From Spirochaetaceae bacterium (GTDB taxonomy: Bacteria; Spirochaetota; Spirochaetia; Treponematales; Rectinemataceae), in assembly GCA_003452735.1 (NCBI GenBank), contig DMNL01000158.1, positions 1 to 19,218 on the forward strand: DNA of 19,218 nt, given 5' to 3'. The notes under the pieces are model-generated. The model worked only from the letters and a program-made list of their open reading frames with translations. It did no database searches and was not told the DNA's origin. Each line of letters opens with the position of its first letter. The stretch's first letter is position 1. Of the stretch, positions 1 to 8,623 are shown in pieces. The translations under genes were made by a program, and so were the position numbers.

Positions 1-86
1 GATACTCTACTACCAAATCTCTTAGAAAATACACAAGGTTCGTAACAGTATTGAACCTTCCCCATACACAAAATAAAAAAAAAGCC

Positions 87-92
87 TATAAT
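87..92 (+). promoter_or_regulatory. Candidate -10 box for pckG
   Basis: A perfect TATAAT lies 34 bases before the pckG start and in front of its Shine-Dalgarno. No good -35 hexamer sits 16-18 bases upstream; a TTGAAC at 51-56 is too far away (30-base spacer). The gene could therefore use a weak or activator-dependent promoter. Assignment rests on the -10 alone. Confidence 0.35.
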
Positions 93-125
93 AACATTTA
101 TATCTTTAATCTTCGGAGTAATTTC

Positions 126-1994
126 ATGAAAACGCTTAAGATGAGTCCTGCCTATGTAAAAAACGAAAAGCTTCTTTCGTGGGTTTCTTCTATGGAAGAA
201 TTGTGCAAACCCGACCTGGTGTATTGGTGCGATGGTTCTGATGAAGAATATGAGACAATTTGCCGCTCTCTAGTCGCATCGGGAACCTTTATTCCCCTTA
301 ATCCTGAAAAACGCCCAAATTCTTTTCTAGCAAGGTCGGATCCTAGCGATGTCGCTCGAGTAGAAGACCGCACTTTCATCTGCAGCAAAGACAAATCAGA
401 TGCCGGACCAACCAACAATTGGGTAGAGCCAAACGAAATGAGGGGTATTCTCAATAAGATCTTCGCAGGCTGTATGCGAGGTCGAACGATGTATGTCATT
501 CCCTTCTCAATGGGACCGGTGGGTTCTCCCTTCTCATACATCGGAATAGAAATAACCGATTCTGCTTATGTTGTTGCCAATATGCGCATAATGACAAGGA
601 TGGGCAGGAAAGTTATCGAAGCCCTGGGAGAAAATGGCGAATTCGTGCCCTGTATGCATTCAGTTGGCATGCCTCTCGAACCTGGGCAAAAAGATGTTCA
701 ATGGCCCTGCAATAGACAGACAAAGTACATTGTCCACTTTCCAGAAACCCGGGAGATTTGGTCCTATGGCTCTGGCTATGGTGGCAATGCTCTTCTCGGT
801 AAGAAATGCTTCGCGCTGCGAATAGCTTCGGTCATTGCGCGAGATCAGGGTTGGCTGGCTGAACACATGCTAATACTTGGTCTTGAATCGCCATCTCATG
901 AAAAAACCTATGTGGCTGCTGCCTTTCCGAGTGCTTGCGGCAAAACAAATTTTGCTATGCTCATTCCGCCCGAACCTTTCGAAGGTTGGAAGGTTACGAC
1001 TGTAGGCGATGATATCGCTTGGGTTCGTCCGGGCAAAGATGGGCAAATGCGAGCCATCAATCCAGAATCAGGTTTCTTTGGCGTTGCCCCTGGGACTTCC
1101 GAAAAATCCAATCCAAATGCAATGGCTACTATTAGAACCAACACAATTTTTACCAATTGTGCTCTCACTCCAGATGGCGATATATGGTGGGAAGGCATGA
1201 CCAAGAATCCACCTGCAGGCTTAATAGATTGGCAGGGAAAGCCATGGGATCCTGCTTCTGGAAAACCAGCTGCCCATCCGAACGCCAGATTTACAGCTCC
1301 GATTCAGCAATGCCCTTCTATCGATCCGGCTTGGGATAGTCACGAAGGTGTACCAATAAAGGCATTCATATTCGGTGGACGCAGAAGCACGGTCTATCCT
1401 CTAGTCTATCAGTCATTCAATTGGGTTTATGGAGTATATCTAGCAGCTACTCTTGGTTCAGAAACCACAGCAGCCTCTACAAATGCAATTGGGCTTGTAC
1501 GGCGAGATCCTTTTGCAATGCTTCCATTTTGCGGCTACAATATGGCCTCATACTTCGATTATTGGCTGCATGTCGGCCTTTCTAACCCTAATCCACCCCT
1601 AATATTCGGCGTAAATTGGTTCCGCAAGGATGCTGATGGCAATTTTATATGGCCAGGTTTCGGGGAGAATATACGTGTCCTTAAGTGGATTGTCGATCGC
1701 GCCAACCACAAAGCCAATGCTATCGAAAGTCCCATTGGATGGATGCCACGCTATGAGGATTTGGACTGGGAAGGCCTCGATTTTTCAAAGGAACGCTTTA
1801 TTGAACTTATGTCGGTGGATCGCGAGCTTTGGGCGAACGAAATCCTTTCTCATGAAGAGCTGTTTGTAAAGCTTTATGAACGCCTACCAAAAGAACTCAT
1901 CTTCGTTAGGCAACTCCTGTTATCGAGCCTGTGGCGTGCCCCTGAGCATTGGAAATCTGATACCATTGATAATAAAGAGCAAAGACCTTCTTAA
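126..1994 (+). CDS. pckG: Phosphoenolpyruvate carboxykinase (GTP)
   Basis: GTP-dependent PEPCK (EC 4.1.1.32), interconverting oxaloacetate + GTP with PEP + GDP + CO2 in the cytosol; it serves gluconeogenesis or, in anaerobes, C4-acid formation. The 622-aa length is normal for the GTP family, and the family signatures are intact. The P-loop [12 protein letters not shown] starts near residue 267 and includes the reactive-loop Cys271 and Lys273. The second metal/nucleotide motif GDDIAWV is near 294. [13 protein letters not shown] and the late block [20 protein letters not shown] are also present. The ATG at 126 is preceded by GGAG at 115-118 with a 7-base gap; an in-frame start at 51 would add 25 residues rich in Asn/Lys with no family support. 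The LapA-like gene follows after 23 bases and probably shares the transcript. Identification is very secure. Confidence 0.97.
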   Translation: MKTLKMSPAYVKNEKLLSWVSSMEELCKPDLVYWCDGSDEEYETICRSLVASGTFIPLNPEKRPNSFLARSDPSDVARVEDRTFICSKDKSDAGPTNNWVEPNEMRGILNKIFAGCMRGRTMYVIPFSMGPVGSPFSYIGIEITDSAYVVANMRIMTRMGRKVIEALGENGEFVPCMHSVGMPLEPGQKDVQWPCNRQTKYIVHFPETREIWSYGSGYGGNALLGKKCFALRIASVIARDQGWLAEHMLILGLESPSHEKTYVAAAFPSACGKTNFAMLIPPEPFEGWKVTTVGDDIAWVRPGKDGQMRAINPESGFFGVAPGTSEKSNPNAMATIRTNTIFTNCALTPDGDIWWEGMTKNPPAGLIDWQGKPWDPASGKPAAHPNARFTAPIQQCPSIDPAWDSHEGVPIKAFIFGGRRSTVYPLVYQSFNWVYGVYLAATLGSETTAASTNAIGLVRRDPFAMLPFCGYNMASYFDYWLHVGLSNPNPPLIFGVNWFRKDADGNFIWPGFGENIRVLKWIVDRANHKANAIESPIGWMPRYEDLDWEGLDFSKERFIELMSVDRELWANEILSHEELFVKLYERLPKELIFVRQLLLSSLWRAPEHWKSDTIDNKEQRPS

Positions 1995-2017
1995 GAAACT
2001 CCATATAAGGAGGCAAA

Positions 2018-2356
2018 ATGAGAGTCTTTTACATTGTTCTTCTGATTGCTGTCGCTATTCTAGCCGTCATCTTTGCAGTACAGAATAGCGTACCTATTAC
2101 CGTTTCGTTTTTCGGATGGTCTTCCCAAGCTTCAATGTCGATTGTGTTGGTATTGACCTTCGCCGCAGGGATCCTGATTGGTATGCTCTTACTCTTTCCT
2201 TCGATATGGAAACGCATGCGAGAGCTGTCGGCACAGAAAAAGAAAACAAACGAAGCTAAAAAACTAGTAAAAGAGACACAAGAAGCTCAGGCCCTGTCGT
2301 CCTCGCAAGCAGGGCAGACAGACACTTCATCTACGGCTCAGGATATAAAAGCCTAA
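2018..2356 (+). CDS. LapA (DUF1049)-family small membrane protein
   Basis: A 112-residue inner-membrane protein with two hydrophobic segments (about residues 3-20 and 42-62). The first ends in the family-typical stretch FAVQNSVPITVSFFGW. A cytoplasmic, charged, coiled-coil-like tail follows, rich in Lys, Glu and Gln and then Ser/Thr. This is the arrangement of LapA/YciS (DUF1049) proteins, which in E. coli act with LapB in regulating LPS synthesis at the inner membrane; no LapB-like gene is visible here, so that role is not shown. A strong AAGGAGG at 2007-2013 precedes the ATG by 4 bases. It is the last gene before a hairpin terminator and likely co-transcribed with pckG, although no functional link is evident. 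Confidence 0.8.
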   Translation: MRVFYIVLLIAVAILAVIFAVQNSVPITVSFFGWSSQASMSIVLVLTFAAGILIGMLLLFPSIWKRMRELSAQKKKTNEAKKLVKETQEAQALSSSQAGQTDTSSTAQDIKA

Positions 2357-2368
2357 TAATAGAATAGC

Positions 2369-2425
2369 AAGATGGCTGCCAATAGCTTGCGGTATCTAAT
2401 CAGCTGTGGCAGCCATCTTATCCTT
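2369..2425 (+). terminator. Hairpin terminator after pckG-lapA
   Basis: A perfect 13-bp inverted repeat, AAGATGGCTGCCA at 2369-2381 and TGGCAGCCATCTT at 2407-2419, encloses 25 bases that can themselves pair (AGCT/AGCT), and is followed by ATCCTTTT. The stem is long and stable but the T-run is short. It separates the pckG transcript from the Etf operon. Confidence 0.7.
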
Positions 2426-2463
2426 TTGGTCGAGAATCCACTCCAAATCCCACTAACATACCC

Positions 2464-2469
2464 TATAAT
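2464..2469 (+). promoter_or_regulatory. Candidate -10 box for the etf-dehydrogenase operon
   Basis: Perfect TATAAT, 63 bases upstream of the Etf start and downstream of the previous terminator. No convincing -35 box is found at 16-18 bases. The leader between this box and the Shine-Dalgarno holds a 9-bp direct repeat (2492-2513). Confidence 0.35.
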
Positions 2470-2491
2470 CTTGCGGATCTATCTACTACTA

Positions 2492-2513
2492 TGTCATACT
2501 CCTGTGTCATACT
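2492..2513 (+). repeat. 9-bp direct repeat in etf leader
   Basis: TGTCATACT occurs at 2492-2500 and again at 2505-2513, a 13-base period, between the candidate -10 box and the GGAG of the Etf gene. It could be a tandem regulator site or chance; the function is not established. Confidence 0.35.
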
Positions 2514-2532
2514 TGCATTCCGGAGTTTTTCA

Positions 2533-4740
2533 ATGCACATAATAGTTCTTATCAAACAAGTACCAGAAACAGATAAAGTCAAAATGGACCCCGAGACAGG
2601 AACCATGGTACGATCAGGGTTAGAAAGCATTATCAATCCTCTCGATCTGTATGCAATTGAAGAAGCGCTTATGCTAAAGGAGCATTTCGGAGCCCATATA
2701 ACGGTAATTTCCATGGGCCCGCTAGATGCCGAACGTGCGCTGCGGGAATCGCTTGCAATGGGTTGTGATAAAGCAATTCTGCTTACGGACAAGGCTTTTG
2801 CAGGATCGGACACTTGGGCTACCTCTAGGGTTCTTGCTGAGACAATAAAACATATCGGCACTTTTGATTTGATTCTTGCAGGAGAGCGCGCTACCGATGG
2901 CGATACTGGGCAGGTAGGACCTGCGGTAGCATCTTGGTTGGGAATACCCGCGCTAACTTATGTGAGTTCGCTGGAAATAGAATCGAGAACTAAAGATTCA
3001 CGAATTGCTGAATCAGACCACAATAGAACTAGCTCGCTTACATTTCTCGTCCGTCGCCTTACCGAAGAAGGCTATCAAAAGGTAAGAGTCCAGTCCCCCT
3101 GCCTAATAACCGTAGTCAAGGAAATTGCCTCACCACGCTTGCCGACTCTGCGCGGAAAAAAATTCTCCAGAAGTGCAGAAATTTCTCATTGGGGAGCAAA
3201 GGAGATAAATCTCGATCCGGCTTCGGTGGGTTTGGCAGGCTCTCCTACCCGTGTAGTAAAGATTTTTTACCCAAAGGTAGCGCGCGGCGGAGAGCGAATT
3301 CTTGCGCTCGACGAAGCAGCAATAGACAAAGCAATAGACCGCATTCTTTCTACGATTGGTCCAATAATGGGGGACGGAGGATGTTCGGGAATACATAAGG
3401 TAGCGAATATCGAAAAATCAGAGACTAAAGTCAGCTTAGCCAAAAGCCAGCCTGCAATGCAGGAGTCAATGATTTCTCTTTCTGAACAGCTCTCATCAGG
3501 ACCTATTGTGGACGATAAGCCAGAATTTTGGATTATTACCGAGCGCCGCAAGGGTGGAATCGATCTAGTGTCTTTAGAATTGCTGGCCAGAGCCAGACAT
3601 CTAGCAGATAGCCGCGGGGCAACCCTGGTGGCTATTGTGCTTGGCCCCTCATCTAAAGATGAAGCTGCGATGCTGATTGCTCATGGCGCTGATAGCGTCA
3701 TTCTAGTCGAAAGCCCAAGTTTGGAAGACTTCATCTGTGAGTTATGGGCAGAAGCGCTTTTTGAGCTCGCTTGCGCCAGAAAACCCGAAGTCATTCTAGG
3801 AGCTGCCACTACAACTGGAAGAACCCTAATGCCATATCTTGCTGCAAAACTCGGCACTGGGCTCACTGCGGACTGCACCGAGCTCTCCATCGAAGAAGGC
3901 AGCGGACTTCTTCTCCAGACACGTCCCGCCATTGGAGGGAATATCATGGCCACCATAAAAACCGCCCACCACAGGCCGCAGATGGCCACCGTACGACCTC
4001 ACTCCATGCAGCCGCTCCCACCGGACTTTGGCCGCAGGGGCAGCATAATACATGTAATCGATGATTCATCTTTAGGCAAAATTATTTCGGATTCTTTGGC
4101 TTTGTCTGTCCAAGTTTTAGCTCTAGAGAGCAATGTTAAGGATTTCGAAAACCTGGAAAGTGCACAAATCGTTGTGTCAGGTGGAAGAGGCTTAAAGAAA
4201 GCCGATAATTTCAAGCTCATCCGCGAGCTGGCTTCGTCTCTCGGCGGAGCAGTGGGCGCAAGCCGTGAATCTGTAGATCGTGGATGGATATCCTACCCAC
4301 ATCAGGTAGGCCTTAGCGGCAAGACCATCTCGCCGGAAATCTATATATGCGCAGGTATTTCGGGAGCCGTTCAGCATTTGGCGGGTATACGAACAGCTAA
4401 GAAAATAATTTCGATCAACACAGACCCAGATGCGCCAATACATGCAGTCGCAGATCTAGCCATAATAGGGGATCTCTTCGAGATATTGCCGCGGCTCACG
4501 GCGCAATTGAAATCAATCTATAGCTCTTCGTCTGGATCTGAGTCTAAACCTGAGCCTAGGCTTGATCCTGGATTTAGTCCTGGGTCTGTGCTTAGGCCTG
4601 GGTCTGTATCTAGCCTTGGGCATGGTTCTTCATCCCCCTCTTCTTCTCTTTCTCCATGTCAAACCAAAGATACAAAATTGCAAGAGCCAGACCTTCCCCG
4701 CTCAGAAATCTTAAGCACAGAGGCTCAGCATGAAATATAA
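2533..4740 (+). CDS. Electron transfer flavoprotein, EtfB-EtfA single-chain fusion
   Basis: A cytosolic flavoprotein that passes electrons to or from the partner dehydrogenase encoded just downstream. Residues 1 to about 265 are EtfB: start MHIIVLIKQVPETD, then INPLDLYAIEEAL near 34 and the nucleotide loop GERATDGDTGQVGP at 117-130. After a 60-70 residue linker, EtfA runs from about 332 (FWIITERRKGG) to 666. It has TRPAIGGNIMATI near 463 and the FAD-binding blocks SGGRGL at 549 and LSGKTISPEIYICAGISGA at 594. Etf subunits are normally two genes (about 260 and 330 aa); here one unbroken 735-aa frame holds both. The ATG at 2533 follows GGAG (2522-2525) by 7 bases and fits the family start. The linker has no Cys-rich ferredoxin domain. 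The last 70 residues are a Ser/Pro/Gly-rich tail from a hexanucleotide tandem tract. Its 3' end overlaps the next gene by 11 bases. Confidence 0.93.
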   Translation: MHIIVLIKQVPETDKVKMDPETGTMVRSGLESIINPLDLYAIEEALMLKEHFGAHITVISMGPLDAERALRESLAMGCDKAILLTDKAFAGSDTWATSRVLAETIKHIGTFDLILAGERATDGDTGQVGPAVASWLGIPALTYVSSLEIESRTKDSRIAESDHNRTSSLTFLVRRLTEEGYQKVRVQSPCLITVVKEIASPRLPTLRGKKFSRSAEISHWGAKEINLDPASVGLAGSPTRVVKIFYPKVARGGERILALDEAAIDKAIDRILSTIGPIMGDGGCSGIHKVANIEKSETKVSLAKSQPAMQESMISLSEQLSSGPIVDDKPEFWIITERRKGGIDLVSLELLARARHLADSRGATLVAIVLGPSSKDEAAMLIAHGADSVILVESPSLEDFICELWAEALFELACARKPEVILGAATTTGRTLMPYLAAKLGTGLTADCTELSIEEGSGLLLQTRPAIGGNIMATIKTAHHRPQMATVRPHSMQPLPPDFGRRGSIIHVIDDSSLGKIISDSLALSVQVLALESNVKDFENLESAQIVVSGGRGLKKADNFKLIRELASSLGGAVGASRESVDRGWISYPHQVGLSGKTISPEIYICAGISGAVQHLAGIRTAKKIISINTDPDAPIHAVADLAIIGDLFEILPRLTAQLKSIYSSSSGSESKPEPRLDPGFSPGSVLRPGSVSSLGHGSSSPSSSLSPCQTKDTKLQEPDLPRSEILSTEAQHEI
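4528..4629 (+). repeat. Degenerate hexanucleotide tandem repeat in Etf tail
   Basis: Seventeen in-frame codon pairs in which the second codon is almost always TCT, CCT or CTT (for example GGGTCT, AGGCCT, GGATCT). The word CCTGGGTCTGT recurs exactly 18 bases apart (4579-4589, 4597-4607). The tract codes for a Ser/Pro/Gly/Leu-rich low-complexity tail that follows the conserved EtfA fold. It looks like an expanded and since diverged microsatellite. Confidence 0.7.
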
Positions 4741-6148
4741 TCCTGTCAGCAAAGACATAATCAGCGAACTCATCAATATTGCTGGTGAACGAAATGTCCT
4801 CCTCGACCCAGCTCAGCTCGAAATCTTTTCGCACGACGAAACTTCCAAAGAAGAATATGGCCATATGCCAGAAGTGGTGGTGACTCCAAGGTCTACTTCC
4901 GCCGTAGCCGAAATCGTCAAGCTTGCCAATCGAACCTCCGTCCCCATCACGCCGCGCGGCGCAGGCAGCGGCCTTTCTGGAGGTGCCATTCCCATATTCG
5001 GCGGAATAGTATTGTCGCTCGAAAAGATGAACCAAGTGCGCGAAATCGATTACGATAACCTTACAATGACCGTCGAAACCGGTATCGTGACAAACGAAAT
5101 CAATAACCTAGTCAAAGAAAAAGGGCTTTTCTACGCAGGATATCCCATGAGCTTGGAGACTTGTATGCTCGGTGGAAACATAGCTGAAAATGCAGGAGGA
5201 GGAAAAGCCATCAAGTATGGCGTGACATCTCGATATATCCTTGGCCTAGAATTCGTTACACCAACAGGCGAGGTAGTCTGGCTAGGAGGCAAGCTTGCAA
5301 AAGATGTCACGGGTTATGATTTAGTGCACCTCATTGTCGGCTCCGAAGGTACCCTTGGCATCGTGACTGCTGCCATAATAAGGTTGATTGGTCTTCCGGC
5401 CGCAAAATCCGATCTGCTTGTACTCTATCGAAGCCCTCAGGAAGCCATATCCTCCGTCCCCGTGATTCTCTCAAAGGGTCTAATTCCGACATCCATCGAA
5501 TTCATGGATCGCCGGAGCGTGGAGACATCCTGCGCCTATCTAAACGAAAATCTGCCCTATGCTCAATGCGGTGCGATGCTGCTGATCGAAATGGATGGAC
5601 GAGATCAGTCTATAGTCGAAAGCGAAGCTGAGGCAGTTGGAGACTTATGCATGGAACAAGGCGCTATCGAAGTATATGTCGCTGACAACCGCACAACCCA
5701 AGAGCGCCTCTGGGCTATTCGCAGGAACATAGCCGAAGCATTAAAAGTCTATTGCCCGGTTCAGAGCCTCGAGGACATAGTAGTGCCACCAGCCGCCATA
5801 TCCGCCGTTATGCCAGAACTTGAGCGCATCTCTTCACAGTTTGGCATTGAAATACCATGTTATGGTCATGCAGGCGATGGTAATCTCCATGCTACTCTCG
5901 TCAAGGATCCACAGATGCCAATGGAACAATGGCAACGCATAGAGCAACAGGCTCTCCTTGCACTCTACGAATCGATCACCGCACTTGGCGGTAAAATATC
6001 AGGCGAGCATGGCATCGGGCTAAAGCGCAAGGATTTCATGAAACGATTCATGAGTCCTGTCGAACTGAACCTAATAAAGGCAATCAAACGCGCTTGGGAC
6101 CCAAATCTCATTATGAATCCAGGGAAAATTTTCGATATCGAATACTGA
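4730..6148 (+). CDS. FAD-linked 2-hydroxyacid (lactate/glycolate) dehydrogenase, Etf partner
   Basis: A 472-aa member of the GlcD/LctD family (VAO-type FAD fold). It oxidises D-lactate, glycolate or a similar 2-hydroxyacid. Residues 45-225 form the FAD-binding domain, with the PP-loop PRGAGSGLSGGA at 75-86, NIAENAGGGKAIKYGVT, and GSEGTLGIVT. The C-terminal cap carries GHAGDGNLHATL from 379 and GEHGIGLKRKDFM from 425, the conserved His-containing active-site blocks. The protein ends in the typical NPGKIFD. The ATG at 4730 lies inside the end of the EtfBA frame (11-base overlap), with AGAGG at 4719-4723, so the two are probably translationally coupled. The order EtfB-EtfA-dehydrogenase matches Acetobacterium woodii LctBCD, which couples lactate oxidation to NAD+ reduction using reduced ferredoxin. 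Substrate and confurcation here are inferred. GlcD of a glycolate oxidase is the alternative, but no GlcE or GlcF is adjacent. Confidence 0.9.
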   Translation: MKYNPVSKDIISELINIAGERNVLLDPAQLEIFSHDETSKEEYGHMPEVVVTPRSTSAVAEIVKLANRTSVPITPRGAGSGLSGGAIPIFGGIVLSLEKMNQVREIDYDNLTMTVETGIVTNEINNLVKEKGLFYAGYPMSLETCMLGGNIAENAGGGKAIKYGVTSRYILGLEFVTPTGEVVWLGGKLAKDVTGYDLVHLIVGSEGTLGIVTAAIIRLIGLPAAKSDLLVLYRSPQEAISSVPVILSKGLIPTSIEFMDRRSVETSCAYLNENLPYAQCGAMLLIEMDGRDQSIVESEAEAVGDLCMEQGAIEVYVADNRTTQERLWAIRRNIAEALKVYCPVQSLEDIVVPPAAISAVMPELERISSQFGIEIPCYGHAGDGNLHATLVKDPQMPMEQWQRIEQQALLALYESITALGGKISGEHGIGLKRKDFMKRFMSPVELNLIKAIKRAWDPNLIMNPGKIFDIEY

Positions 6149-6352
6149 CTCTGCTTAGACATTTGAAAGAATCGCGCTAAAAACATCTTAATAGGCAAGA
6201 TCGCATTAAAGTTTGCTTAAAGAGCAATGGCTTGAATCTCGACACCCTTAACCTTTTCTCCAACCCTTGCGTAATAAGTATTTTTTCGCTACTCTTTAGA
6301 CTTGCAACCAAGCAGATTCCTTCCACACCGCTAACAGTGAGGAGATAATATT
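6149..6352. other. Intergenic leader upstream of pdxS
   Basis: 204 bases with no credible gene. A small hairpin TTGCT/AGCAA lies at 6213-6227 without a T-run. A weak promoter-like pair, TTGCGT (6267-6272) and TACTCT (6290-6295) with a 17-base spacer, is the best candidate for pdxS transcription. I see no MocR-type or riboswitch-like architecture by eye. Confidence 0.3.
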
Positions 6353-7258
6353 ATGGAACAAAAATTATGGTCCGACCGACAGAGCGAACAATGGCATATA
6401 AAAGTAGGACTTGCCGAAATGCTCAGAGGCGGCGTCATTATGGATGTAACCAATGCTGCCCAAGCAAAAATTGCCGAAAAGGCAGGAGCTTGTGCGGTGA
6501 TGGCTCTCGAGCGCGTCCCAGCTGACATCAGAGTCCAGGGAGGTGTTGCTCGCATGTCAGATCCGAAAATCATAAAAGAAATTCAAGATGCTGTCTCAAT
6601 TCCGGTCATGGCAAAATGTCGCATAGGTCATTTTGTAGAAGCCCAGATACTCGAGGCTCTTGGTGTCGATTTTATCGATGAATCCGAAGTTCTTACTCCA
6701 GCCGATGATCGCTTTCATGTATATAAGCATTCTTTCAAGGTGCCGTTTGTATGTGGCTGCCGTGATCTAGGAGAAGCCCTGCGACGGATTGGCGAAGGGG
6801 CGGCCATGATTCGCACAAAAGGAGAGGCGGGTACAGGCGATATTATTGAAGCCGTGCGACATATGCGCACAGTTCGGGATGGAATAGCTCGTCTGATTGG
6901 CCTTCCAGAGGAAGAACTCATGACTGAAGCAAAAGAGCTAGGCGCACCATTCGAGCTCGTATGGGAAGTAGCAAAGACAGGCAAACTTCCCGTTCCCAAT
7001 TTTTCAGCTGGTGGCGTTGCTACTCCCGCGGATGCAGCATTGATGATGCAGCTTGGTGCAGAGTCCGTCTTTGTCGGCTCGGGTATCTTCAAATCAAGCA
7101 ATCCTGAACGCAGAGCAAAAGCCATCGTATCAGCAGTTGTCCATTACAAAGATCCAAAAATCCTTGCAGAGATCTCGGAGGACCTCGGCGAACCGATGGT
7201 CGGCATCGGCGTCGATGACCTTGCTGAGAATCAAAAAATCTCAGAGAGGGGTTGGTGA
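6353..7258 (+). CDS. pdxS: Pyridoxal 5'-phosphate synthase, PdxS (Pdx1) subunit
   Basis: Synthase subunit of the DXP-independent PLP pathway: condenses ribose 5-phosphate, glyceraldehyde 3-phosphate and ammonia to PLP (EC 4.3.3.6) on a (beta/alpha)8 barrel that assembles as a dodecamer. The 301-aa length is normal. The start matches the family ([15 protein letters not shown]). Catalytic residues align with B. subtilis at an offset of 7: Asp31 (Asp24), Lys88 in MAKCRIGH (Lys81), and Lys156 in RTKGEAGTG (Lys149). GAGGAG at 6339-6344 stands 8 bases before the ATG. Its stop overlaps the pdxT start, so both subunits are probably made in balance. Confidence 0.98.
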   Translation: MEQKLWSDRQSEQWHIKVGLAEMLRGGVIMDVTNAAQAKIAEKAGACAVMALERVPADIRVQGGVARMSDPKIIKEIQDAVSIPVMAKCRIGHFVEAQILEALGVDFIDESEVLTPADDRFHVYKHSFKVPFVCGCRDLGEALRRIGEGAAMIRTKGEAGTGDIIEAVRHMRTVRDGIARLIGLPEEELMTEAKELGAPFELVWEVAKTGKLPVPNFSAGGVATPADAALMMQLGAESVFVGSGIFKSSNPERRAKAIVSAVVHYKDPKILAEISEDLGEPMVGIGVDDLAENQKISERGW

Positions 7259-7839
7259 GCAGCCATCGCATAGGACTTCTCGCGCTTCAGGGAGACTATG
7301 AAGCTCACGGCAAAGCCCTTGAGCGTGTTGGATTCCCCCGCTGCGATATTGTAGAGGTTCGACGCTTTTCCGACCTGGAGTCCTTGACCGCACTCATCAT
7401 CCCTGGAGGTGAAAGCACGGTCATGAGCATGCTCCTCGAACGCTTCGGCATGTTCGACGAACTAAAGCGCCGAATCGTAAATGGGATGCCAATACTTGCA
7501 ACTTGTGCTGGCCTAATTCTCCTCGCAAAGGATATCGTAGGAAATAATCAAATGAGCCTCGGTCTCCTTGATATTAGGGTCAAGCGCAATGCTTATGGGC
7601 GTCAAGTAGACAGCTTTCATGCACCAGTACAAACCATCATAAGCAGCATAGGCAAAATAGAAGGAATATTCATACGAGCCCCACGCATACTCGCTTCTGG
7701 AAAAGAAGTCGAAGTCCTTGCAATGTATCAGGATGAGCCCGTAATGATTCGCCAAGGCTCGATAGTCGCAGCGACCTTTCACCCTGAACTACTTCCTGAC
7801 GCTCCTGTGCATCGCTGGTTCATCCAGACTTTTATATAG
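7255..7839 (+). CDS. pdxT: Pyridoxal 5'-phosphate synthase, PdxT glutaminase subunit
   Basis: Class I glutamine amidotransferase that hydrolyses glutamine and channels ammonia to PdxS (EC 3.5.1.2 activity in the complex). Numbered from the GTG at 7255 (194 aa), the triad is Cys84 (LATCAGLIL), His176 and Glu178 (FHPEL). The oxyanion loop PGGEST is near 50, and LALQGD is at the N-terminus. The GTG forms a GTGA overlap with the pdxS stop and has AGAGGGG 3-8 bases ahead; a TTG at 7252 is also open but has a poorer gap. The 3' end overlaps the convergent membrane-protein gene by 51 bases. Confidence 0.97.
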   Translation: MSSHRIGLLALQGDYEAHGKALERVGFPRCDIVEVRRFSDLESLTALIIPGGESTVMSMLLERFGMFDELKRRIVNGMPILATCAGLILLAKDIVGNNQMSLGLLDIRVKRNAYGRQVDSFHAPVQTIISSIGKIEGIFIRAPRILASGKEVEVLAMYQDEPVMIRQGSIVAATFHPELLPDAPVHRWFIQTFI

Positions 7840-8475
7840 AATTCTCCAGGTTGCATAGGTAGCAATTACATATCCTACAAGAAAAATTGACCATAAGAAT
7901 GAGCTCGGTCTAAGATCGCTCAAGTTATCCACACTCGTTGGCAAACTCCCAATTGCATTGCTCATGAAGGTATACAACATGATGCAAGCCCCAATGGAGA
8001 GCATTATCCAGTCAACTGATCTAGGTTTCACAAGTAATCCCCTCTCCTCAAGTAATGCAAGCCTCGCTCCGCTGATTATCATGAGAACTGAGATCATAAC
8101 CGGCGTAATCACAGGCCCCCACCATGGGAGCGGAATAAGAAAGAGCAGGTCCCAATCGAAGAATGAATGAGGGAATCCGATAAAAACGACAAGCCATATA
8201 TAATACCAAATATCCCAGAGACCAAATGCATATAGGGAAAAACCAATCTGTGATTGAAATCTCTTGCCAGAGGCAAAGCCAATAGCAAAAAGCATAATGA
8301 GCGTAGCCAATTCTCGCCCCAGTTCGATGATCGATACTTGAGGATCGAAGCTTGGCACACTTATCATCAAATCAGAAATTCCATAAAGTTTTCTCAGATA
8401 TACAACAATTGATGCCTCGATATATGCCATCCCGATCGCATAGATAGCGATATATAAAAGCCTTTTCTTGTTCAT
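7789..8475 (-). CDS. Polytopic membrane protein of unknown function
   Basis: I do not recognise the family. The 228-residue product has about six hydrophobic segments: roughly 5-24, 50-66, 73-96, 112-136, 149-168 and 190-209. A conserved-looking aromatic and acidic loop contains HSFFDWDLLFLIPLPWWG between segments three and four. The N-terminus MNKKRLLYIAIYAIG suggests direct membrane insertion without a cleaved signal. The ATG at 8475 has GAGG only 2 bases away, and an upstream TTG at 8499 is also open, so the start is uncertain. The gene is on the opposite strand to its neighbours. Its last 17 codons overlap the end of pdxT. Length, composition and clean frame support a real gene; no function can be given. 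Confidence 0.75.
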   Translation of the reverse strand: MNKKRLLYIAIYAIGMAYIEASIVVYLRKLYGISDLMISVPSFDPQVSIIELGRELATLIMLFAIGFASGKRFQSQIGFSLYAFGLWDIWYYIWLVVFIGFPHSFFDWDLLFLIPLPWWGPVITPVMISVLMIISGARLALLEERGLLVKPRSVDWIMLSIGACIMLYTFMSNAIGSLPTSVDNLSDLRPSSFLWSIFLVGYVIATYATWRILYKSLDEPAMHRSVRK

Positions 8476-8508
8476 AGCCTCATGCCCAAATAATATCAAA
8501 CTCTTTTA

Positions 8509-8537
8509 TTGACACATATCTAAAATATATGTATTTT
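8509..8537 (+). promoter_or_regulatory. Sigma-70-type promoter for the CDP-alcohol transferase/GtrA pair
   Basis: A perfect -35 TTGACA at 8509-8514 and TATTTT at 8532-8537 with a 17-base spacer that is AT-rich. This is the best promoter in the window. It would start transcription near 8544, leaving a leader of about 80 bases before the gene at 8624. Confidence 0.6.
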
Positions 8538-8623
8538 TAGAGCCCATTGCCAGACAAAAATCCATTCGGTTATAATTGTTAAAGATTCTTCAATTGAAGT
8601 AAAGAGAGATGTTGAGGCAAAAA

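Noticed and set aside
3300..3525. Ferredoxin-like cluster domain in the EtfB-EtfA linker
   Set aside because: Looked for CxxCxxC-type spacing because some confurcating EtfA proteins have such domains; only an isolated Cys is present.
4610..5035. Minus-strand open frame of about 140 codons across the etf/dehydrogenase junction
   Set aside because: Antisense to two well-conserved genes, no ribosome site, composition typical of a shadow frame.
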